Notes: a model not told the origin generated them from the sequence alone. A stretch of DNA of 6,202 nt from Elusimicrobia bacterium RIFCSPLOWO2_01_FULL_59_12 (GCA_001800075.1 MGUR01000052.1:53321-59522); one strand, 5' to 3'. Shown: positions 1 through 6,202, numbered from the stretch's first letter. Numbers and translations: made by a program.

Positions 1-993
1 ATCCAGGAGATCGTACGCCTGCAAAAAGCCATCATTGGAGGGGCGGAGACCAACCTGGACGTGATCATGCCCGGCTTCACCCATCTCCAGCATGCTCAAC
101 CTATCCTATTTAGTCATCACATCCTGGCCTACGCGTGGATGCTCGAGCGCGACAAGGGCCGATTGGCTGATTGCTGGAAGCGCGCGGCGGAAATGCCGCT
201 GGGGTGCGCCGCCCTGGCGGGAACATCGTTTCCGATCGACCGGCGCTTCGTGGCCCGTCAGCTGGGTTTCACCCGGATCACCGCCAATTCCATCGACACG
301 GTATCGGACCGCGATTTCCTGGTGGAATTCATCGCCGCCGCATCCCTGGTGATGATGCACCTGTCGCGCCTGGCGGAGGAACTGATTCTCTGGTCCAGCC
401 CGGAGTTCAACATCATCCGCCTGCAGACCGAGTTCACCTCCGGTTCCTCGATCATGCCGCAGAAGCGCAACCCGGACGTGGCGGAAATCCTGCGCGGCGA
501 GACCGGGCGCATCTACGGCAACCTGATCGCGCTTCTGACGGTGCTCAAGGGGCTACCGCTTTCCTACAATCGTGATTTGCAGGAAGACAAGCCGCCGTTC
601 TTTGATACGGTCGACACCCTTCAAGGCTGCCTTTCGGTTGCGGGGCCGATGCTGGCGACCATGACGCTCCGCGCGGACCGCATGCGCACGCTGTGCGATC
701 GAGGATTTCTTGCTGCCACCGAGCTCGCGGACACGCTCACCGAAAAAGGCGCGCCGTTTCGAAAAGCACACGGGGTCGTCAAGCGCATCGTCGCCTACTG
801 CGAGACCCAGCACATCCGCCTGGATGAATTGACCCTGGATGAGTTGAAGCGCTTTGACACGTCCTTCGACGCGGGCGCCTTGAAACGGACGACCATCGAA
901 CAAGTGGTGAACGTGAAAAATTCCGAGGGGGGTACATCGCCACGCCGCGTCAGACAACAAATCACCCAGCTCAAACGCCTCACCGCTCGTTAA
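1..993 (+). CDS. argH: Argininosuccinate lyase, 5'-truncated by window edge
   Basis: ArgH cleaves argininosuccinate to arginine and fumarate, the last step of arginine biosynthesis, as a cytoplasmic homotetramer of the fumarase/aspartase superfamily. The frame is open from base 1, giving 330 residues of a family usually near 460, so roughly the first 130 are missing. Visible hallmarks are the MPGFTHLQHAQP block (67-102), whose His is the conserved THLQ histidine, and the superfamily signature loop GSSIMPQKRNPD (442-477), which carries the catalytic serine. The segment YNRDLQEDKPPFFD (565-606) is also typical of ArgH rather than of fumarase or adenylosuccinate lyase. The C-terminal helical domain looks complete and ends at TAA 991-993. 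The first in-frame ATG in the window (67) is internal to the conserved core and is not the real start. The next gene begins 89 bases downstream, after a palindromic repeat. Identification is very secure. Confidence 0.97.
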   Translation: MQEIVRLQKAIIGGAETNLDVIMPGFTHLQHAQPILFSHHILAYAWMLERDKGRLADCWKRAAEMPLGCAALAGTSFPIDRRFVARQLGFTRITANSIDTVSDRDFLVEFIAAASLVMMHLSRLAEELILWSSPEFNIIRLQTEFTSGSSIMPQKRNPDVAEILRGETGRIYGNLIALLTVLKGLPLSYNRDLQEDKPPFFDTVDTLQGCLSVAGPMLATMTLRADRMRTLCDRGFLAATELADTLTEKGAPFRKAHGVVKRIVAYCETQHIRLDELTLDELKRFDTSFDAGALKRTTIEQVVNVKNSEGGTSPRRVRQQITQLKRLTAR

Positions 994-996
994 ACT

Positions 997-1087
997 GTCA
1001 TCCCCGCGGTCGTAAGCGGGGATCCAGTTCCGGCCATTGCTGGATTCCCGCCCTCCACACGACTGGGCGGGCTTTCGCGGGAATGAC
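997..1087. repeat. Palindromic intergenic repeat, copy 1
   Basis: This is a 91-bp element framed by GTCATCCCCGCG (997-1008) and CGCGGGAATGAC (1076-1087), which are inverted copies of each other with one mismatch. An inner pair, GGGGATCCAG (1018-1027) and CTGGATTCCC (1040-1049), folds the other way. The left half makes a perfect 8-bp hairpin (ATCCCCGC 1000-1007 with GCGGGGAT 1016-1023). The right half holds another, CCCGCCC (1047-1053) with GGGCGGG (1065-1071). The sequence matches the common bacterial GTCATTCCCGC/GCGGGAATGAC repeat whose stray translation reads PAKAGIQ...PAFAGMT. It fills nearly the whole argH-TolC gap, so it may affect transcript stability or termination, but no U-tract follows it. 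Its right arm contains the start codon of the next gene. Confidence 0.88.
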
Positions 1088-2363
1088 GGCTTTACTTTCC
1101 ATGGGATTGCTCGGCGTGTGTGCCGCCGAGCTGATCCCTGAGCGCGTCCTGACGCTCGATGACAGCGTCAAGCTGGCTGTGAACAACTCGCAGGCGCTTC
1201 TGACTCTGCGGGAGGACGAAAACATCGCTTTCCAGCGGGTGCGGGAAGCCGAATCGTTGTTCTTGCCCAAACTCGACCTGAACGCGAATTGGAATAAGTT
1301 CCGCGTGGAAGGCGACCGGCCGTTTCTGCTGTCGCCCGCCATGGGCCCCACGATCGTCACCAGCAGCCCGCGCGAAAACTTTTACACCGCGCGCGCGAAT
1401 ATTTACCAGACGGTCTATCAAGGCGGGCGGGTGCGCAACACCTGGCGTCAGGCACGGATCTCATACGAGCGGGCACGGAGCGCCAACCAGGCCGCGCGCG
1501 TCGAGGTGACCGGCTCCGCCAAGGAGGCGTTCTATGACCTGCGTCTGGCCCAGGAGAAACACCGGTTGTATCAAGAGATCATGAGACAGTTGAGCTTTTA
1601 TTCCCAGCGCTCGCCGAGCGCGTCCATAGAAGGGGTCCGGATCGAAAGAGAATGGGCGACCTTGCGGGAAGAAACGACGCAGGCCGGGCTGGCCGAAGAG
1701 CAGGCGCGCCTGGCCTATTTGCACGCGTTGAATATTGAGTTAAACACTAATGTGTCCCTCAAAGGGGAATTCACGACACAGCCGGTTGAACTTGATTTGC
1801 AGAAGATGCTCGCCTGGGCCAGCCAGTATCGCGCCGAGCTGCGGGAAACGGAATACCAGGAGGAACTGGACGCGTTGGGCGTCAGTTTGTCGTTTGCCGA
1901 GCGGACCCCCACGCTGGGTTTTGGCGCTTCGTATGAACGCGCCGGACATGACCAAAAGCTGGAGACGGCCAATTGGGTCGGAACGTTGAACGTCAACGTG
2001 CCTCTGTCTGTTTCGAATTTATTTTATGGATGGGCCAAAGTGCGGGAACGAAAGGCGCAGTACCGGCAGGCGACGCTCAAGCACGCAGAAACCAACGATC
2101 AGATCCAGCTGCAGGTTCGCCAAGCCTATACCCGGCACCGGTTCTGGCAAAGCGAGCTTCTGCCGCGCGAGCGGGAGTTGAAACGGGCTCAGACGATCGC
2201 GGAGGGTCTGCGCGGCAAGGGATTTAACGGCCTGGAGCGCCTGGAAGGGGAACGGCTGCTCGTGCGATCACGCTTGAGTTACCAGGAAGCGGTGCATGGA
2301 CACCTGGCCGCGCTTTCCGCCTTGGAGCGCGCCGTCGGGCATGAGGTGCTTGGAGAGCTTTGA
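1083..2363 (+). CDS. TolC-family outer membrane efflux protein
   Basis: This 426-residue protein looks like an outer-membrane factor of the OEP/TolC family, whose trimers form an outer-membrane barrel and periplasmic helical tunnel for efflux or type I secretion. The two-fold internal repeat of the family is visible. Half one has LTLDDSVKLAVNNS (23-36), a beta-strand stretch LPKLDLNANW (61-70), then YQGGRVRNTW (112-121) leading into a long helix. Half two has TPTLGFGASYERAG (275-288), VGTLNVNVPLSV (299-310) and another long charged helix to about 415. The N-terminus MTALLSMGLLGVCAAE looks like a short signal peptide, probably cut after Ala15, but it lacks a basic n-region. ATG 1083 is the first ATG, GTG or TTG in frame after the stop at 855-857; it lies in the repeat arm and has no clear ribosome binding site. 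The substrate is unknown, and no membrane-fusion protein or inner-membrane pump is in the window. Confidence 0.87.
   Translation: MTALLSMGLLGVCAAELIPERVLTLDDSVKLAVNNSQALLTLREDENIAFQRVREAESLFLPKLDLNANWNKFRVEGDRPFLLSPAMGPTIVTSSPRENFYTARANIYQTVYQGGRVRNTWRQARISYERARSANQAARVEVTGSAKEAFYDLRLAQEKHRLYQEIMRQLSFYSQRSPSASIEGVRIEREWATLREETTQAGLAEEQARLAYLHALNIELNTNVSLKGEFTTQPVELDLQKMLAWASQYRAELRETEYQEELDALGVSLSFAERTPTLGFGASYERAGHDQKLETANWVGTLNVNVPLSVSNLFYGWAKVRERKAQYRQATLKHAETNDQIQLQVRQAYTRHRFWQSELLPRERELKRAQTIAEGLRGKGFNGLERLEGERLLVRSRLSYQEAVHGHLAALSALERAVGHEVLGEL
2352..2356 (+). promoter_or_regulatory. Ribosome binding site for the patatin-like gene
   Basis: GGAGA sits six bases before ATG 2363, inside the last codons of the TolC-like gene. 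It is the clearest Shine-Dalgarno sequence at any start in the window. It supports starting the patatin gene at ATG 2363 (1-base stop/start overlap) rather than at TTG 2360 or at GTG 2432, which lies just after the repeat hairpin. Confidence 0.7.
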
Positions 2364-3397
2364 TGAACAGCCCGGTCGTCATTTTCGCGCAGGCGGGAAT
2401 CCAGAGTCGCTGGACCCCCGCTTTCGCGGGGGTGACGGTTTTATTGCTCGGCCTGGCCGGATCGCCGGCGTATTCCGCGGCGGTAAGCCCCGTCGCCTCC
2501 GAAGATGAATTTCTCATGGATGTGCTCTGGGACACCTACACCAATCTGCCCGAAAAGCAGGAACCTCGCATCGGGCTGGCGCTCGGGGGCGGCGGCGCGC
2601 GCGGGCTGGCGCATATCGGCGTCCTGAAAGTGCTGGAAGAAGAAGGCGTGCCCATTCATCGGATCGCGGGAACCTCCGTGGGGGCTCTGATCGGCGCGCT
2701 GTATGCGGGGGGCGTGTCCACCACCGAAATGGAAGAGATGAGTTCGGAGATCGGTTGGTCTTCGTTGACGAATTATTCGCGTTTGGCCATGGTCCGGCTG
2801 GTTCTGATCGAGCAGCCGCTCTCCTCCAAAAACATGGAGGTGTATCTGGAGAAACATCTTCAAGGGAAGCGTTTTGACGAACTGAAAATCCCCTTCGCCT
2901 GTGAGGCCACCGACCTGCAGACCGGGGAGCGTGTGGTGTTCAAAGAAGGGCCTGTCGCCCTGGCCGCGCGCGCCTCGGCCACCATCCCCGGGCTCTTTGA
3001 GCCGGTCGTTTTCCGGCACCGTTATCTGGTTGACGGCGGGCTGGTCGGAAACATCCCGACAGACTTGGTCTCGTTGATCGGCGCGGACGTGATCATCGCG
3101 GTCAACGTGACCAGTGACTTGTCCCGCTTTGAGCCTAAGAATATCATCGCGACCTTGAACCAGGCGATTTCGATCCAGAGCGAATCCAAGTCTCAGGAGG
3201 AGCTCTCCCGGGCGCATTTCGTCATCCGTCCTCAGCTGGGAGACATCACGGCGATGGACCTCGCCCGGTCGGCCGAGTGCATCGATGCCGGCAGCCTGGC
3301 CACGCGCCGTGCCATCCCGGGCATTAAGCGCCTGCTGATGGACGGACATCTTGAGACGCTCTTGCGCTATCAGAGAAAGCCCCATGAAAAAGTTTGA
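2363..3397 (+). CDS. Exported patatin-like phospholipase (RssA/NTE type)
   Basis: This is a 344-residue member of the patatin-like serine acyl-hydrolase family, which hydrolyses lipid acyl esters with a Ser-Asp dyad. All catalytic motifs are intact: the glycine-rich oxyanion loop GGGGARG (residues 75-81), the nucleophile elbow GTSVG with Ser105, and the aspartate motif DGG with Asp224. The layout resembles the RssA/YchK branch. Unlike RssA it has an N-terminal export signal: a mildly basic start, a hydrophobic core TVLLLGLAG and a likely cut near AYSAA at about residue 40, so it probably acts in the periplasm or at the outer membrane. The first 25 or so residues are encoded by a palindromic repeat. 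No POTRA or barrel domain follows, so it is not a PlpD-type autotransporter. It overlaps the TolC-like stop by 1 base (TGATG) and the next gene by 14 bases. The lipid substrate is unknown. Confidence 0.92.
   Translation: MNSPVVIFAQAGIQSRWTPAFAGVTVLLLGLAGSPAYSAAVSPVASEDEFLMDVLWDTYTNLPEKQEPRIGLALGGGGARGLAHIGVLKVLEEEGVPIHRIAGTSVGALIGALYAGGVSTTEMEEMSSEIGWSSLTNYSRLAMVRLVLIEQPLSSKNMEVYLEKHLQGKRFDELKIPFACEATDLQTGERVVFKEGPVALAARASATIPGLFEPVVFRHRYLVDGGLVGNIPTDLVSLIGADVIIAVNVTSDLSRFEPKNIIATLNQAISIQSESKSQEELSRAHFVIRPQLGDITAMDLARSAECIDAGSLATRRAIPGIKRLLMDGHLETLLRYQRKPHEKV
2378..2436. repeat. Palindromic repeat, copy 2, in frame inside the patatin gene
   Basis: This second, 59-bp copy of the repeat has its left end at GTCATTTTCGCG (2378-2389), inner inverted pair GGAATCCAG (2396-2404) and CTGGACCCC (2410-2418), and right end CGCGGGGGTGAC (2425-2436). 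The right half is a perfect 7-bp hairpin, CCCCCGC (2415-2421) with GCGGGGG (2426-2432) and a four-base loop. It is translated as VIFAQAGIQ...WTPAFAGVT, the frame in which this repeat family usually reads as PAKAGIQ...PAFAGMT. It therefore supplies the n-region of the predicted signal peptide without breaking the reading frame. Confidence 0.88.
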
Positions 3398-4406
3398 CCT
3401 TTGGCTGATCCTCTTGTCCCTGGCGGTTCCCGCCGGCGCCGCGCCGCTGGTGGCGGGAACAGCGGAAGAGGTCGTCACCCGCCTCCAGAGGTCGATCGAC
3501 CGCGCCTCTGAGAAGGGTCAATTTCGTCAGGTGCAAACCCTGCGTTTGGAGCTTGCGCAGCACTACACCGCGTCGGGCGCCTTCGCTTTGTCCGCGCGGC
3601 AGTATGAACTTCTCCTGGCGTCGCGCCCCTCCAAACGGGACAGGGTGGAGCACTCGATTGCTCTGGGCAAAATGCGGGATGCGGACCGCAACTACAGCGG
3701 CGCGATCGCGGCCTATCAGGACGCCCTGCACGACGACCCCAAGTCGTGGGACGGCAATTTGTACTTGGCCAAGGCCTATGACCACGCGGAACTCAACTCC
3801 AAGTCGATCGAAGTCTACAAACGCTGCATTGCCTTGAAGCCGTCCCAGGCCGAACCCTACAGAGGAATCGCGAACGTCTACCGGCAGCTCGGGTTTTTAA
3901 GCAAGGCGATTCAGAACTACCAGAAATCGCTGGCGCTGGAAAAGAAACCGGAGATCTATTTGGAATTGTCCGACACCTACGCGCGCCAGGGGGATATCCA
4001 GCGCGCGCGGGAGATCCTACAGGAGGCCAAGGCGGGGCTGCCGCGCGCGGAGTATGACGTGCGATTGGGCCACCTCTATGCCCGGCATGGCGCTATGAAA
4101 AAAGCCTGCCGGGCTTGGGAAGAAGCGTTGGATCAAGACACCCGGCGGGACGACGTCCGCCTGCAGTTGGCGCTGGCGTACGATCAACTGAGCCGTCCAG
4201 CGGATTCCGACCGCGTGTTCAGGCGATTGTTGGCCGACTACCCGCGTTCACCGCTGGTTCATTTTTCGCGGGCCTGGGTCCTGTATGCTCGAGGGGACCG
4301 GGAGGGCGCGCGACAGGAAGTGATTCAAGTCGAACAGCTGGGACCGACCGCCGTGGTCAAACACTATAACGAAAAACTTCTGGCGCTTTTAAAATCACTC
4401 TCATGA
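3384..4406 (+). CDS. Exported tetratricopeptide-repeat protein
   Basis: This 340-residue protein is built almost entirely of TPR helix pairs, which usually act as protein-interaction scaffolds. The N-terminus MKKFDLWLILLSLAVPAGAA is a textbook signal peptide (two lysines, hydrophobic core, AGA/A cut near residue 19-20), with no lipobox cysteine, so a soluble periplasmic location is likely. About seven 34-residue repeats follow, at roughly 87-120, 121-154, 155-188, 189-222, 223-256, 257-289 and 290-323. A looser helical pair lies at 45-84. Clear consensus units are SGAIAAYQDAL, SKSIEVYKRCIALKP and SKAIQNYQKSLAL. ATG 3384 is chosen because it starts the signal peptide; an upstream in-frame start at 3351 would add 11 non-signal residues. 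The gene overlaps the patatin stop by 14 bases and lysA by 4 bases (ATGA). No enzymatic motif is seen. It could be an assembly or scaffolding partner for its two envelope neighbours, but this is inferred from position only. Confidence 0.88.
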   Translation: MKKFDLWLILLSLAVPAGAAPLVAGTAEEVVTRLQRSIDRASEKGQFRQVQTLRLELAQHYTASGAFALSARQYELLLASRPSKRDRVEHSIALGKMRDADRNYSGAIAAYQDALHDDPKSWDGNLYLAKAYDHAELNSKSIEVYKRCIALKPSQAEPYRGIANVYRQLGFLSKAIQNYQKSLALEKKPEIYLELSDTYARQGDIQRAREILQEAKAGLPRAEYDVRLGHLYARHGAMKKACRAWEEALDQDTRRDDVRLQLALAYDQLSRPADSDRVFRRLLADYPRSPLVHFSRAWVLYARGDREGARQEVIQVEQLGPTAVVKHYNEKLLALLKSLS

Positions 4407-5671
4407 AAACGACTTTGCCGCCCGGATGCGCCTATCGCCGCGACCGACTGTGGCTGGAAGAGGTCCCTCTGGAGGAGATCGTCCGGGACGCCGGCACGCC
4501 GCTCTACATCTACAGCCGCGCCCGAATACTCGAGAATTATCAACGCTATGACGAAGGCTTTGCGGGGTTGGCGCACCAGGTGTTGTATGCGGTCAAGGCC
4601 AATTCCAACGCCGCCTTGATCGCTTTGTTGGCCCGGGCGGGCGCCGGAGCGGATATCGTGTCCGCCGGCGAGCTCCACCGCGCCCGCCGGGCCGGAGTGC
4701 CCGCGCAGAAAATCGTTTTCTCCGGCGTGGGCAAGCGGCCCGATGAAATCAGAGCGGCCCTGGAAGCCGGCATTCTGATGTTCAATGTGGAGTCCATTGA
4801 GGAACTCCAGGCGATCGACCGCGCCGCCGCCGCGCTGCACAAGGCGGCTCCGGTCGCGATCCGGGTCAACCCGGATGTGGACGCGATGACGCACGACCAT
4901 ATCACCACGGGCAAGAAAGAAAATAAATTCGGCATTCCGATCAGCAAAGCGCTTCCCGTTTTCCATCTGGCGGCCCGGCTGCCGCGAATCAATCTTCTCG
5001 GCGCGCATGTCCACATCGGATCGCAGATCATGACGACGCGCCCCTACGTCGAAACCCTGAACCGAATCTTGAAACTGGCGGACACGCTGGAAGATCAGGG
5101 CGTGACGCTGCGATACCTTGATTTGGGCGGAGGGCTGGGCGTGCGCTACAAAAACGAGGAGCCCGCCACGCCGAAGCAGCTGGCCAAAGACATCGCCAAA
5201 GCGCTGCGCAACCGGAACATCACGCTCCTGTTGGAGCCGGGGCGCTATCTGGTGGCGGACGCCGGGCTGCTGGCGACCCGGGTGCTGTACCGGAAGGACG
5301 TGGGGTCCAAACATTTCATCGTGGTGGATGCCGCCATGAACGATCTGGCGCGGCCGGCGTTGTATGACGCGTATCACGCCGTCTTCCCGCTGCACGCCGG
5401 GAAAGGGAAACGCATCACGGCGGATATTGTCGGACCGGTGTGTGAATCGGGGGATTACCTGGCGCGCCAGAGAGTTTTGCCGCTTCCGGAGCAGGGGGAC
5501 GGCCTGGTGGTGGCGACCGCGGGCGCGTATGGGTTCGTCATGGGTTCCCAGTACAACTCGCGGCCCCGGCCGGCGGAAGTGCTGGTGCATGGAAATCGCT
5601 GGACCGTGATCCGCGACCGGGAAACGTTGGACGACCTGGTGCGCGGCGAACATATCCCGAGCGATTGGTGA
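4403..5671 (+). CDS. lysA: Diaminopimelate decarboxylase
   Basis: LysA decarboxylates meso-diaminopimelate to L-lysine in the cytoplasm, using pyridoxal phosphate; it is the last step of the DAP route. The 422 residues match the family's usual length of about 420. The N-terminal alanine-racemase-like barrel carries YAVKANSN, with Lys65 as the PLP Schiff-base lysine, HIGSQI with His204, and the phosphate-binding glycine run YLDLGGGLGVRY around 239-250. EPGRY starts at Glu278. The C-terminal beta domain has GPVCESGDYLA with the active-site Cys347 and AGAYGFVMGSQYNSRPRPAEV. All expected catalytic residues are present. The CESGD and EPGR context fits LysA rather than ornithine/arginine or carboxynorspermidine decarboxylases, and the following dapF confirms it. 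The start ATG overlaps the upstream stop (ATGA) with no evident ribosome binding site, suggesting translational coupling. An antisense open frame across the gene is a GC-rich shadow. Confidence 0.97.
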   Translation: MKTTLPPGCAYRRDRLWLEEVPLEEIVRDAGTPLYIYSRARILENYQRYDEGFAGLAHQVLYAVKANSNAALIALLARAGAGADIVSAGELHRARRAGVPAQKIVFSGVGKRPDEIRAALEAGILMFNVESIEELQAIDRAAAALHKAAPVAIRVNPDVDAMTHDHITTGKKENKFGIPISKALPVFHLAARLPRINLLGAHVHIGSQIMTTRPYVETLNRILKLADTLEDQGVTLRYLDLGGGLGVRYKNEEPATPKQLAKDIAKALRNRNITLLLEPGRYLVADAGLLATRVLYRKDVGSKHFIVVDAAMNDLARPALYDAYHAVFPLHAGKGKRITADIVGPVCESGDYLARQRVLPLPEQGDGLVVATAGAYGFVMGSQYNSRPRPAEVLVHGNRWTVIRDRETLDDLVRGEHIPSDW

Positions 5672-6202
5672 TGAAGAAAATCTTCTTTGTGAAAATGAGC
5701 GGGTCAGGCAATGATTTTGTCCTGATTGACAACCGGCGGGGGACGTTTCCAAAGCCGGTGTCGGCGTGGGCCCGCCGGCTCTGCCGCCGGCAGGAGGGGG
5801 TCGGCGCGGATGGGTTGCTCCTTCTCGAGAAAAGCCGCAAGGCCGACTTCCGCATGGTGTATTTCAACGCCGACGGTTCGCGCGCCTCGATGTGCGGTAA
5901 CGGAGCGCGCTGCATGGCCTGGTTCGCGCGCGAGCGGGGCGTGGCCGGTTCCGCGTCCCGATTTGAGACGGATGCGGGTTTGGTGGACGCGGTGGTCCAT
6001 GGTTCGGCGGCTGAAATCACCCTGGGGGAAGCGCGCGATTACCGGCCGCATTTGCTGCTGCGGGTTCCCGGGGGAACCTACCCCGTCTCGTTCGTGAACA
6101 CGGGGGTTCCGCACGCGGTGTGCTTCGTGCCGCGCGTGGATGCCGTGAATCTGCCGGTCATCGGCCGCCGGCTGCGCTTCCATAAGGCGTTCGGACCGGC
6201 GG
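5671..6202 (+). CDS. dapF: Diaminopimelate epimerase, 3'-truncated by window edge
   Basis: DapF interconverts LL- and meso-diaminopimelate without a cofactor, using two cysteines. It supplies meso-DAP for peptidoglycan and for LysA. The frame runs from ATG 5671 to the window edge: 177 full codons plus one base, of a family usually near 270-280. The N-terminus KMSGSGNDFVLID (8-20) is the family's substrate-binding start. GVGADGLLLLE (44-54) and FNADGSRASMCGNGARC (66-82) follow, the latter carrying the first catalytic cysteine, Cys75. VNTGVPHAVCFV and RFHKAF near the edge also match the family. The second catalytic cysteine lies beyond the window and could not be checked. The ATG overlaps the lysA stop by one base (TGATG), with no good ribosome binding site, so coupled translation with lysA is likely. 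In many genomes dapA and dapB follow; they may lie just downstream. Confidence 0.96.
   Translation, partial: MKKIFFVKMSGSGNDFVLIDNRRGTFPKPVSAWARRLCRRQEGVGADGLLLLEKSRKADFRMVYFNADGSRASMCGNGARCMAWFARERGVAGSASRFETDAGLVDAVVHGSAAEITLGEARDYRPHLLLRVPGGTYPVSFVNTGVPHAVCFVPRVDAVNLPVIGRRLRFHKAFGPA

Noticed and set aside
997..1087. Rho-independent terminator after argH
   Set aside because: Strong hairpins exist but no run of T follows on the + strand, and the structure is fully explained by the palindromic repeat. Attenuation remains possible but unsupported.
1107..1121. Lipobox (LGVC) in the TolC-like protein
   Set aside because: Val at the position before Cys is atypical (Gly, Ala or Ser expected) and the n-region is not basic, so lipidation at Cys13 is not supported.
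997..2436. CRISPR array or insertion-sequence ends formed by the two repeats
   Set aside because: Only two palindromic copies lie more than 1 kb apart with complete genes between them, without spacers, a transposase or target duplications.
2441..3478. 345-residue open frame on the minus strand across the patatin gene
   Set aside because: It is rich in Arg, Gly, Asp and His in the way typical of antisense shadows, has no family motif, and the + strand frame is clearly the patatin hydrolase.
4364..5752. 462-residue open frame on the minus strand across lysA
   Set aside because: It mirrors lysA codon positions in GC-rich DNA, has no recognisable domain, and lies opposite a gene with every catalytic motif intact.
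5726..6097. 123-residue + strand open frame near the end of the window
   Set aside because: It is out of frame with dapF, which is open to the window edge with conserved epimerase motifs; the shorter frame is low-complexity and Arg-rich.

Overview
The window is a GC-rich, densely coded stretch. All six genes lie on the + strand and probably form one transcription unit. The order is argH (argininosuccinate lyase, 5' end missing), a TolC-family outer-membrane protein, a patatin-like phospholipase with a signal peptide, an exported TPR-repeat protein, lysA (diaminopimelate decarboxylase) and dapF (diaminopimelate epimerase, 3' end missing). A TolC-type channel, exported partner proteins and a DAP pathway point to a Gram-negative (diderm) bacterium. 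The phylum cannot be fixed from the sequence. The argH/lysA/dapF grouping and the palindromic repeats would fit several GC-rich diderm lineages, including uncultivated ones such as Omnitrophota, Elusimicrobiota or Nitrospirota-like groups. That is a weak inference.

Layout: 1-993 is the last enzyme of arginine synthesis. The only gap, 994-1082, is almost entirely filled by a 91-bp palindromic repeat (997-1087) of the widespread GTCATTCCCGC...GCGGGAATGAC type. From 1083 to the end there is no intergenic DNA: the stop/start pairs overlap by 1, 14, 4 and 1 bases. Three envelope genes (1083-4406) sit between argH and the lysA-dapF pair. A second, 59-bp copy of the repeat (2378-2436) lies in frame inside the 5' end of the patatin gene.

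How the genes work together: DapF makes meso-DAP from LL-DAP, and LysA decarboxylates meso-DAP to lysine. ArgH supplies arginine. The TolC-like, patatin-like and TPR proteins all appear to carry export signals and may form an envelope module (efflux or secretion plus lipid acyl hydrolysis), but that link rests only on gene order and overlap.

The most unusual signal is how the repeats relate to gene starts. Copy 1 supplies the only plausible ATG of the TolC-like gene. Copy 2 encodes the first part of the patatin signal peptide. In both genes the hydrophobic signal core begins immediately after the repeat. No complete new defence, mobile or RNA system is visible; the core genes are ordinary metabolism.
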